The translations under genes and the position numbers were made by a program. The notes beneath the pieces were generated by a model that did no database searches, was not told where the DNA came from, and saw only the letters and a list, made by a program, of their open reading frames with translations. Source: Adenophora triphylla var. japonica (taxonomy: Eukaryota > Streptophyta > Magnoliopsida > Asterales > Campanulaceae). Taken from it: 64,000 nucleotides of DNA. Of this stretch, positions 1 to 9,991 are shown in pieces (within the stretch, counting starts at the first letter, position 1; each line of letters opens with the position of its first letter). The stretch is from NCBI GenBank assembly GCA_022495995.1, contig JAFEMH010000732.1, positions 62,001 to 126,000 on the forward strand. Reading direction: 5' to 3'.

Positions 1-199
1 ATGGAGGAATTTTGCATTCAAAACTGAAAAATGTAAGAAAAAACAGATCGGAATTTGGTAAGTGAAAGCTCTAGAGTGTAAGTGTTTGAGAGAGTGTGTT
101 TGTGATTGAGACAGAGATAGATTAGTTGGACATAAGAGAGAGAGAGAGCTCCGTCGAAAGGCTACTAGTCCGGCCGGCCAGCGTTGGAGTTTTCTCTAA

Positions 200-725
200 C
201 GTAAAATCTAGGGAGAAACGCGTTTCTCCATAAGTTATGGAGAAACGGGTTACGGGTATCCAGAACCTTTTGAAAGGATATCCAGAAACTTTTTGTATTG
301 GCCATGACCTTGTCCCATGGTTACTTCTGGATATCAGTCTCAAAGGTTCTGGATATCCAGAACCCTTTGAAAGGATATCCAGAAGCTTATGAAAATGATA
401 TCCAGAACCTTCAAATGATATCCGAGAAACTTTCAAAATGTTTCGATATTCATTTGATGATTTCTCGGATATACATTTGAAGGTTTCGATATCCAAAACC
501 TTCAATAAGCAATTTTCGGTCTTGGCCTTGGATTTGGCTTCAAATCTATTTTTCTGGATATCCGCCCAAAGGCTTCTGGATATCCGTTCCAAAGCTTCGG
601 ATATCCGTAACCCTTTGAGACTCGATATCCGTAAATTTGCTTCCGTTATCAAACGTATAGCTTCTGGCTATTAAAACGCGTTTCTCCATAGTTATGGAGA
701 AACGCGTTTCTCAGCAGACCTACTC
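200..725. mobile_element. Foldback MITE with 9-bp target duplication (copy 1)
   Basis: The 526-bp element is flanked by TTTCTCTAA at 191-199 and 726-734. Each end carries the perfect palindrome GGAGAAACGCGTTTCTCC or a one-base variant of it, followed by TTATGGAGAAACG, so the ends form terminal inverted repeats of about 40 bp that are themselves self-complementary. The interior is built from units around the palindrome CTTCTGGATATCCAGAAG, in both orientations. No transposase ORF is present. A 9-bp duplication suggests Mutator-like mobilization. Block C (near 38255) has the uninterrupted host sequence. Many CTG/CAG triplets between about 400 and 655 differ from copy 2 in an odd way. Confidence 0.85.
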
Positions 726-734
726 TTTCTCTAA

Positions 735-1776
735 TGGAAAAAAGAAAGAAAGAAAGAAAGAAAGAAAGGAAGGAGATTTAGGGTAAGCATCTTAAATGGA
801 TGTGGTACCCATTTAAGAATTGGTGGGAAGAAGCTTAAAGGAGAGGCCACTGAATTTATAAGCAAGATGATTGCTCATAAGTCTTTAGACCTTGCATATT
901 CCTTAATTTTACAAGTCCCCCAAGGACTATATTATACTAAAATGAACCAACAAGATTATTAAATTTCATTCAAACACTTGTAAAATCTGATTAACTAGTC
1001 TTAGGCTTATTTCTTTGATATAACAAACCACAAGTAATATAAGCTCCCTGTTTAGTTGCTCAAACAATATAATGTCCACGACTAATAAGTACATGATGAT
1101 CCATATTAGATTATAACTCTATAGAGCTAGATAGGGCATAACTAGCACAACAATTAATGTTTAGGGTTGGACACGTAATGTGGTAGCCAGAGTAAAATCA
1201 AAGTTTTATAATCGTTGATTTGTACATGTGGAGCTATAATAACATAATTAATCTTGTTGGAGTCTTCTAATCAAAAACATCATAAATAGGTACTCTTTCG
1301 TATATCTTAAGTAAATTTCCTTAAAAAATGAGATTTGGTTGATTAAAAATAAATATATATTTATTGGAACGAGAACCCGTATTAGTAGGTTCCGAATAAG
1401 GAAACACCGCACAAGTATTTTATAACAAATACAAATATGCATACAACAATGTATACAATGGGCATAACTATTGAGCAGCATGTTTCTTTTATGACAATGT
1501 ATAAAATGGGCATGGCTCCTTTATAGCAGGCAGGGGTTGTAAAAGAGTTTATTAAAGTAGAAGTACAATAACAACAATTTGTATAAATTGGTTTACTTAT
1601 CTGCAAAAGGTCTCCCATGAAAGTTACTTCTACAATTACGCTGAGATATGAAAAATCTTGAACGAATAAAACAAAAGTTTTTTTTTTTTTTTTTTTTTTG
1701 TAATCTCACGCCAAAAACACGCAAAGATTTTATGCACATTTGACCAAGATATTATTTTCTCAACCCAAAATGAATA
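735..1776. other. Non-coding host sequence, block A
   Basis: I see no convincing gene. The stretch opens with a short GAAA microsatellite (about 739-770) and a poly-T tract near 1678-1699. It is homologous to 38260-39240 (block C) and in part to 9120-9990 (block B). The part from about 1363 to 1560 recurs at 19137-19345 and 38828-39050. Short open frames here are AT-rich and not supported by composition. Confidence 0.6.
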
Positions 1777-2038
1777 CTCTCTCCGTCTCACTCGAAAAGA
1801 CACAAGTTTATATTTTGGATGTATCATTTAAAAAGACACCCAAATTGAAAACATTTGTATACTTTTTTAATTTATGGGATCCACTTGTCATACTCACAAT
1901 AACTATACAGTTACCATCCCCTATCCTACTTTATCTTTCCTAACTCACTTTTTCTACTAACACCTACTCCACTATACATACTGTACTTAATTCCCATGCA
2001 AGACTAACTTTGTGTCTTTGCGAACGGAACGGATGAAG
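1777..2038. mobile_element. Stowaway-like MITE (copy 1)
   Basis: The element begins after TA with CTCTCTCCGTCTCACTCG and ends with an imperfect inverted counterpart (CGGAACGGATGAAG); the GACACAA and TTGTGTC arms pair next to the ends. Length (262 bp) and the CTCCCTCCGT-like ends fit Stowaway/Tc1-mariner MITEs. The right-hand TA is decayed. The same element is in block C, so its insertion is older than the foldback MITE and the solo LTR. Confidence 0.7.
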
Positions 2039-2504
2039 CATTTAATTTTATCTTATTTTCCTTTTGTCCAAAAATAAATGTTCAATTTGTAGTGATCAGT
2101 TAATATAATTAAGTCTCTTAACCATCAATTCAGAATTTGTGCCTATGATTATTCTACTGTATGAACATTAAGAGAACTTGTGAACTTGTGTATATAATCT
2201 ACTTATTGTACTTCAATTTGATGTCCTTATTTAAAATTTATATTTAAGGACAATTTTTTTTTTTTTTTTGACAATAGACATTCATATGGATTTATTTTTT
2301 AAATATATATCTTTTAGGATTGAGGGATTAGTATTTTTTTAATGATTTAAAAAGTACATAATTTTTGTTTTTGTTAAAACTCAATTAAATTGATAATAAA
2401 ATTAAAATACGACTATTTTTTCGAAACCATAATAATTGTTGACGATTATAGCAAGGTTAAAGTAGTTGTAACCGAAAAAGAAAAGTTAAAGAGGTTGTTG
2501 GGTT
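2039..2504. other. AT-rich non-coding host sequence
   Basis: No gene seen. It continues block A and matches 39511-39978 in block C. Its last bases, AAGGC, are the target duplicated by the adjacent solo LTR. Confidence 0.55.
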
Positions 2505-2509
2505 AAGGC

Positions 2510-3940
2510 TGTTAGGACCTAACTTCGTGTTTTGATGAAGATTGATCATTTAACGGGACAAATGTTAAATGGTCTAAAGTGTCAAGAGAGGAAAGTTGCA
2601 TATGTTACATGAAGGCCCCTCCAAGTTTCCCATGTTTTTCAACATTGATTTTCACCTCTTATCAAGGCCACAAAATATTCAATATTAGACTTTATGGAAA
2701 GCTAATATGATGGTGTTCGAGAATATGCAATCGGATTTTGCATCCAAACACCCGGTAAAAAGCTTTATCCGGATTACCAAAATGGAGAGACAACGTTTAT
2801 CAAAAGCTAAGGGCTCAAAGTGAAAACCTGTTTATCATCAGTGAACTTGGAACTACAAATGGAGATATAGCCAGCCAAGCCTTGTGTTTACACAAGAGAA
2901 GAAAAAAACATGTTTGCATAAAACATGGAAATTATGACAACCACTTTGAGTCAATTGCATTGAAGCCCCGACAAGAATAAATCTTCAACGGCTACTTCCT
3001 CTCTTTCACTATAAAGCCTTGTGTTCACACAGGAGAAGAAGAAAACATGTTTGCATCAAACATGGAAATTATGACAACCACTTTGAGTCAATTGCATTGA
3101 ATATTGTATTGAAGCCCCAACAAGAATAAACCTTCAACGGCTACTTCCTCTCTTTCACTATAAATTAAAGTGAAGCCCTTCCACTATCAGTGCCTCTTAA
3201 CCCCTTCTTTACCATTCCATTACAACCCTTCTTAACCCCTTTGATAACCTTCTGCAACCCTTCCTAACACCTCTTTACACATAGCCTTTTTACACCCCTC
3301 ATATAACCTTCTGCAACCTCTTAACAACCTTCTGCAACCCTTCCTTACACCCTTTACCATTCTTTTACAACCCTTCTTAAGCCCTCAACACACAATCTTT
3401 TGTAACCTTTCTCAAACCCCTGCATACGTGCAAACCTGGGAAACAACACCAAACATGTTAGTCAAAAACCGCAGGCACTTGAGATCGAAATTCAAGTGTA
3501 TAATTCAAAAGTTGTAAACACTTAAGACTGTACTTTAAGTGTATAATCCGTAATTTGCTTAGTAAGAAGCAAATCCCTAATTGACCGTACTAATTAGGAA
3601 GAGGAAGTTCAAGGAACTTGCCTTCTCAATCTTTGTAACTCTTAAAGTGACTTAGAGTATAGTTGATTGAGCTCACTTGTCAAGATTGACAGTGGGGGTG
3701 GACGTGGGAGTGTGAACTCTGAACCACCTTAAAATTCTTGTGTCTTCTGGTATTTATCACACACAAACACACACATACACTAATCACTTTGTCTTTACAT
3801 TATTTCACTTTATTTATTCCGTTGCACATTACACTCTTGTTATCTAATCAGTTAATATCTAACAACTAAGAATTAACGTTAGCTACCAAAGCTTAACTGC
3901 CTGATCTTCTTTTAGTTGATCAAGTATACAGGGCTTTTCA
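2510..3940 (+). mobile_element. Solo LTR, 1.43 kb (copy 1)
   Basis: The segment starts TGTTAGGACC and ends GGGCTTTTCA, with the 5-bp duplication AAGGC at 2505-2509 and 3941-3945. Block C reads straight through at 39974-39983 (GGTTAAGGCTAATACC), which is the empty site and confirms both borders. No gag or pol lies inside and no second LTR is nearby, so this is a solo LTR left by LTR-LTR recombination, probably Copia. An internal tandem duplication carries two TATA-like CTATAAA blocks. The terminal part (3700-3850) is CA/TA-rich, like a U5 region. Confidence 0.85.
2879..3168 (+). repeat. Tandem duplication of promoter-like block inside the solo LTR
   Basis: Two adjacent copies of about 137 and 153 bp (2879-3015 and 3016-3168) begin GCCTTGTGT and end in CTTTCACTATAAA. 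The second has a short extra insert (ATTGAATATTGT). Each ends in a TATA-like box, so the U3 region appears to have been duplicated. Confidence 0.8.
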
Positions 3941-3945
3941 AAGGC

Positions 3946-5300
3946 TAATACCAAAATAATGTCATAAACCTCATGACTTTTGTCTTAATGTGGGAGCCAA
4001 AGAAACCTAATGCACTTCAACAATGGGACTGTATATTTAAATTCGGAATAGAGAACGATGCTTTTATCACAAGTGCACTACTTTTGAAACTATTTATTTA
4101 ATTTAATGAAAAAATATGAAAATATGATCATATATATATGTGTATTATTATTATGTAACGAAGGGGGTTTTTTCAATGCGAGATCTAAAAAATATCTTTC
4201 CATCGTGTTATCTTTCTAAAAGGTGTAATTGATGCAAAAAGATAATAACTTCAGAATTTCATGTAGATAATTAAAATCCTACACTCCATGACTCCCTTCG
4301 TCAGACTAAAAGTTCTGCTTTGTTTTATTCTCAAAATGACAAATAATTTATAGTGTTTTCGATACTTATACTGACACAACATAATGAAACAGATAAATCT
4401 ATCACTGTTGAATCGAACACAATTATCAGTAATAGATCTTTAATTATCGTCGAATCGTGCACGGCAATGAAGAGAGAAACTAAACTTTAGTAAACAGATA
4501 GCAACATCAAAATCTGACTGCAAATCTGGTAGGTTACATATATTTATACAATGATATTTATATTATATCATTAGTGATTCGATCATTATGGTTTGGTGAA
4601 GTGTTATGATATGAAGTGGCAAAACTTCTCATAAAAAATACTATTATACCTTAGGTGTATAAGAGTAATTCTAGTATTACACCTTATTATATGAGCGGAT
4701 TGGTTTATAAAAAATGAAATATTTTAATAATTTTTTAAGAAATGTGAAAAATATGAAAAAAATTACTCTTATAACTAAATATAAGAGTAGTTATAGTCTT
4801 ATACATTATGTTTAGGTATAGGAGTGGACTAGTTAATAATAAATTATGAGACTTTTTTATGATTTTTTTAAAAAATGTGAAAAATTGCGATTTTTTACTC
4901 TTATACCTTATATATAAGAGTAATTATAATATTATAACTTAGATATAGGAGCGAACTCTAGAAGTACTATTGTCTTTTGAACAACAATGAGTTTTCATGA
5001 TTTTTTTGATAAACCGTGAAATTTTATGAATTTTTCATATGGCTAAATATTAAACTATTATTCTAAATTACCCAATAAAATAAAGAATTAAACAAATTAA
5101 AAAAGATACACTCCTAATATAAAATATAAAAAGGACATCTTTCCAACAATAGTGACAAAAATATGCCTCTTTAGTCAATGTACTATAGTCCAAGAAACCA
5201 GGCACACACGTCAAAAGACCTGGATATAAAATAGGGAGAAGTTTGACCAAAATTTTCCTTATCCATGAAGAGTTAGGAAGACTTCTAGCTTGCAACAAGG
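3946..5300. other. AT-rich non-coding stretch
   Basis: No gene seen. The first 150 bases match block C after the solo-LTR empty site. A degenerate dimer with a period near 150 bp lies at about 4655-4965: TATAAGAGTA, then a TATAGGAGTGGACT-like segment, then AAAAATGTGAAAAA, repeated. It could be a decayed MITE dimer. Confidence 0.5.
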
Positions 5301-5828
5301 ATGAGCGAGGGAAATAAAGGTAATGGGAAGGAGACTCTTCTTTGGATGGATTGTTTGCTAAATGATTCCAAACTCTATGAGTTAGTATCTAATCCAATTC
5401 TTGTATCTTGGTTATCTCACACGGTGGATAAATATAGGAGTCAAACATATTGGAAATTTGAAGTATTAAAACACTATCTCCCTCCCTTTGTTCTTGAAAA
5501 TTTAATGGGTGTTCCTTGGCCTCTCTATTCAAGGCAAGTTTCCAGGGTTTGGGCGCCAAGCAAAGTAGAGTTCTTTAACACGGACAAGACTTATAATGTG
5601 CTTTGGAGTCTTAACAACCGGCATATTGAATCTCCTTGTATTCCTTGGAAGAACCTGTGAAAATCCTTGGCCTAGAAAGCTGCTTTTGTTTCTCTGGATG
5701 CAAGACAAATGGCTCTTTATCGACGCAACATTCTTAACACATTATTTCATGATTACACTACTCTTTGTCTCGCATTTGTGTTTTGATAAGAGCTCTTTAG
5801 TTTCGCCACGTTTCGATAGTTATTGACT
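5301..5828 (+). pseudogene. LINE ORF2 C-terminal fragment (copy 1)
   Basis: An ATG-started 119-codon frame (5301-5660) contains the pattern YWKFEVLKHYLPP, then NLMGVPWPL, then RVWAPSKVEFF followed by AYNVLW-like residues. This resembles the linker between reverse transcriptase and the terminal zinc-binding region of plant L1-type LINE ORF2 proteins (W..ELL...LP......I..IP....D...W..S..G.F..K.AY). After a stop, another frame (5596-5826) reads PRKLLLFLWM, like the following zf-RVT region, so a frameshift separates the parts. No RT catalytic motifs or endonuclease are nearby. It is a short dead fragment. The family assignment rests on pattern memory only. Confidence 0.5.
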
Positions 5829-7173
5829 AACTTTGTTAGTTTTGGAGTTAACTAACTAACTAACGGAATAACTGAAGAGGACAAGATAGTAAAATCTGGC
5901 TTGATGTCTCGCATGAGACTACATGTCTCGCATGAGACATCTTCTCTGCAGATTGTGCAGATTCTCTTTCCTTATCCGTCTTGATCTCTTTCTTGGCCCT
6001 AATATCGGCCTTCCTAGAACCTTCCTATTGATTTCCTACCATACTTACAACTACTTTCTTGGGTCCTCCCTTGTATTTATGGACCATGAATCAAACCTTC
6101 TCCTACACACGTTTTTTTGGATTCTCTCCTATACAAATAACACAAAAGAACCCTAATTCTCTCTCTAAATTCGTTCTTCATCTCTCTCCTACAAGGATCT
6201 CAAGAATTTTTCAATGCTATCCATATACACCTATAATACCTTTATTTAATTTTCTTAACTAAAAACTACTCACAATAATAAAATAAATCTAGTTGATTTC
6301 ATTTTAATTATGAGTTTTAAAAAGAAATTAAAATATATAAAACAATTATTTTAATCGACGAAAAAATATAATTAGATATAAAATATCGTGTGTAGCATGG
6401 GTTCATACCTAGTTTAGATTACAAATATGCAATTAATCTCCATTTAAATAAAATGAAACCTAATGAAATTTTTGGTGAAAAGTAAGTCAAATACCACTTT
6501 TTCAAATCCAAAATTCCATCCGTTATTATAAGAAAATTATATTAATAATATTTTTAAAATATTATTATTGATAATATTATCAATTAGTACTACTTTTATA
6601 ATCTCATTAAGATTTTTTATATATATTTTTGAGCAATTTTGATTAAATCAATCATGAAATATAAAATGAGACTATCTTTCTCAAACGGAGAGAGAGAGAG
6701 ACGTTCATTAAAAAAAAAATTGAATTTACATTTTTGTCAACTCAAATAAACTGACCAAATTAAATTATGCAAATTAATCATCTACAGTAAACGTAAGACA
6801 TTGTTACTAATGTTTTTGATGGTTCATATCACACCCACAAAAATAAGCCCCTATTGGCACTCACTAGGGCATGAATGACGTCTATATGACATCAATAACA
6901 AAAAAAAACTATAAATAAAAAAATATTTTAACACACAACAATACAAACCATAAATCATACACAACTCTTGCACAACAACGATAACCACAACAAGGGTGTA
7001 TCTAACTCTTGTACAACAAACTACAAGTACAATCCCACACATACAACAACTGTTAAAATTACAAAGTTTATACAACAAGCAATGCATATGGCCAGTGTTC
7101 TAAAAAGAAGGCTAGGCACCCGCTTAGACAAGGCCTAGGCGCTAGGAGGGATTCGGGTGCCGCGATTTTTCAC
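5829..7173. other. Non-coding stretch with a palindrome and low-complexity DNA
   Basis: No gene seen. It holds the dyad at 5903-5941, an AT-rich tract (6240-6720), a short GA run near 6692, and a segment (7085-7165) with the GCCTAGGCGCTAGG motif often seen in dispersed plant repeats. The minus-strand frame at 6851-7087 is low-complexity and not credible as a gene. Confidence 0.5.
5903..5941. repeat. Double hairpin dyad
   Basis: Two tandem copies of GTCTCGCATGAGAC, each a GTCTC/GAGAC stem with a GCAT loop, sit inside outer arms GATGTCTC and GAGACATC. Copy 2 has the same structure at 47553-47591 with one loop change. Function unknown. Confidence 0.7.
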
Positions 7174-8289
7174 TATGAGGGTGACTGCTTTCAAGGACTC
7201 AGGTTAGATGTCATAAGGGCATTTAGTCTAAGATTCGTACGACACTAGAGGATAACATGCCTAATTTGAGTGGGAATTTCGTCGTAGCATACATTTTATA
7301 TTGTAAGTGACTATAATACGACCTCAGAAAGTGATTGAATAATCTCTGCTTCATCACTGTGTGAGTTCTATTGATTATTAGGTGATCACATTTATGGCCT
7401 AAGTGACTTAGAACTATGTTAATAATCTAAAGATTAATGATGCTACTTTTGCATGTCGACCAAAGGGCTTTGCACTTACAATCAGCCTCGCGGAGCATTG
7501 CTGAAAAGCTGTTAATCTAAAGATGATTGGCATAAGGGTATAAGGAAGATAATTATGATATAGATCTATGTTTATTGAATCAATATACGGACGATCATAT
7601 TGAACATACGGTTCAAAAAGTTGATCTTGAGCACGTAAACTGATTGGGATTTAAGCATCGTTTATGAGGGGTTAAAGGTGTTTAAATTGATATAATCATA
7701 TTGTCTAGGGCATTGAAGATATTTTTTACTAACAGGACGTGCTATGTTGGTAGATGGTTTTTGATATAACACTCCTACCCTTTTTATACTTTCCTTGTCT
7801 GGTCACACGCCTCAGTTCGTGTATGAACAGATCAACATTGCATGGGCCTTGAGAATATATTGTGGTATGAGAGGCATTCCTATTTTGAACGAGTGAGAGA
7901 TGTTCGACTTGGACTCTTGGTACCTATCTTGATACGTTAAAAATAGGATACTACCAAGTTCTTGTTGGATTGTGACTGTGGCCAAGTTAACTATATAAAG
8001 GGTCTTTACCCTCATAATATTACACGAGAAAAATATATCTCTTCCAATATATTATCTCGGTTGGATTGCCTTCTCTAAGCTACCATCGAGACCTATGGAT
8101 TTGAGAGTGGAATACATTATCAATATCAGTAATATTGATTGGACGAGAAACGCGTGGTGATTGCAGGATCGATAGAGATAATCAAGGGTTCGTATCACAA
8201 GCATAATTCTTTTGCACAACGAGCTTCGGATTTAATCCTACGTGGTAATCCTAGAACTTGTTATATGTATATATTTCCATCAAGTTACA
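7174..8289 (+). mobile_element. Solo LTR with TA..CA ends (copy 1)
   Basis: A 1116-bp segment begins TATGAGGGTG and ends CAAGTTACA, with TTCAC duplicated at 7169-7173 and 8290-8294. TA..CA is one of the known non-canonical LTR end pairs, mostly in Copia elements. A TATA box (CTATATAAAG, 7991-8000) lies in the last third, as expected for a U3/R border read on this strand. No internal coding region or partner LTR is present. Without an empty site in the window the borders rest on the duplication and the promoter alone. Confidence 0.6.
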
Positions 8290-8505
8290 TTCACATTAAT
8301 AAAAATTCTTCTTCAATTAATACTCAATAACAAAAATACATCCAACCTTCAACATCATCAACAACAACAACAAAAACAAATGGCCAAAAATATTGGATAT
8401 TGCTAAATCAGAGGTTTTTGCATTAACACATGTATACATAAGTCCTGATAATCTACTTAACAGTTAGATGGATAGAATGTGAAGACTCTCCTTTTGAACA
8501 GATAA

Positions 8506-8844
8506 TTTGATAATCCCAATATCTCTTCTCAACCAGTTATAGATCAGAGTAAATCCAACGAAATTCATCGATTGGAGTTTCCGATAGTCCCTATGCCATC
8601 AAAGGCATCTACAGATATGTTTTAAGTTACATCATCAGACAAAGATGTAGCACATGCCTTGGAAGATTTATTGAAAGGTAAGACGACTGATACCAGAAGA
8701 AAAATAGATAAGGGGAAAAGAAAGCTAGATGCATATAGAGGTGGAAATGGTGATGGGGAAATAATTTGGGATATCGTAGGTTCAAAGCTTCCGATATACC
8801 CAGAAATAATTGGGGTATACCAAAAACTCCTTGAAATGCTCTGA
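8506..8844 (+). pseudogene. Decayed coding segment, unknown protein (copy 1)
   Basis: One frame from 8506 to 8844 reads like protein (hydrophilic, then basic around DTRRKIDKGKRKL, then a mixed C-terminus ending LLEML) but contains an in-frame TAA at 8623-8625 and has no convincing ATG. The part with GDGEIIWDIVGSKLPIYP has an in-frame counterpart in block C (near 37875: GAIIWVVAGLKLLTYP), so this was probably an exon of a gene present in the ancestral unit. I do not recognise the family. Copy 2 has the same stop. Confidence 0.35.
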
Positions 8845-8849
8845 ACAAC

Positions 8850-9986
8850 GACCTTTTGATAATGCTAAGGATGTTTCATAGCATATCTGATATAGACTTT
8901 GTATGACCATTTTTAAACTGAAAATCCCCTCATAGCAAAATATATGCATTGAAAACAGAAAATGTATGAAATGACTGATCTGAAATTGGTAATGAAAGGT
9001 TTTGAGTGTTTGGTGTGTGTGTGAGAGAGAGAGAGAGAGGAATCTGGAGAGAGAAAGGGATGTGGGAATAGATGTACTTCGGAAAACTCTGCTGGAAGCC
9101 ACTAGTTCGGCCGCCGTTGGAGTTTTCTCAAGCGGAAAATATAAGAAAGAGGTTATCAAGGGGAAGATTGTTAAATGGAATTGGTGTGGTGAAACTGAAG
9201 GACAGGCTTCTCTATTTATAATGCAAGATGATTGTTCACAAGTCCTTAGACTTTGCCTATATTATGTATTGATCGGTCCCTCAAGTAATAGATTATACTA
9301 ATATGAACCAACAAGTTTATTAAGTTTCATTCTAATACTCATACATTCTGATCAACTAACCTTATTCTCTCTTTTTTTAATCCTGCTTAAATGACTCATT
9401 TACTTTCATTATAGCTGGTTAATGGTTTGTGTTAAAGTAATATTCTCAGCTTCTAGCCTAGACTTCATAGTTTATCAAAACAAATATTATCCAGAACATC
9501 AATTGTATATAAATTTTAATACTACCTTTCTAATCTCTCAAGTAATAATATTCGCTTCCTTCCATCCCACTTAATCAACAAGCTTTCCTCGATTATAGAT
9601 GGCTAATGTTTTGTATAAACATAGTAATATTCACAAGTAGTATATGTTCCATGCCTACTTAGTCAAACTATATTGTCCACGGCTGATAAGTACGTGATAA
9701 TCAATCTTTAGATTATAGCTTTATATGACTACATAGGGCATAACCAGCACATCAAATGATTAAGGTTGGATGCGTAGTGTAGTTGACGGAGTGAAATCAA
9801 TGCTTTCCAATTTTGTCGGTTAATATATACAAAAACGTCATGCTTGGTTATCTAACCGGTACACGTGGAATTGTAATAACATAATTATTCTTGTAGCGTA
9901 TAATATTCTAATCTTTAACCCCAAAAATAGGTACTCGTCTTTACAATTTAACTAAATTTCTTTACGAATGAATATTTAGTTTATTG
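8850..9986. other. Non-coding host sequence, block B leader
   Basis: No supported gene. It has a GT/GA microsatellite (9015-9042) followed by sequence homologous to block A (about 60-200) and block C (38100-38260), including the GCCACTAGTTCGGCC and GTTGGAGTTTTCTC segments. Block B lacks the foldback MITE. A 99-codon plus-strand frame (9002-9301) starts in the microsatellite and is doubtful. Confidence 0.5.
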
Positions 9987-9991
9987 ATAAT

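Noticed and set aside
1248..1618. Overlapping minus-strand frames of about 77 aa (also 42880-43113)
   Set aside because: AT-rich, no domain, and not kept in the diverged block C or in the 19137-19345 copy.
6851..7087. 78-aa minus-strand frame rich in Cys and Val (also 48540-48734)
   Set aside because: Low-complexity translation of CAA/ACA-rich DNA. The N-terminal end changes by frameshift between copies.
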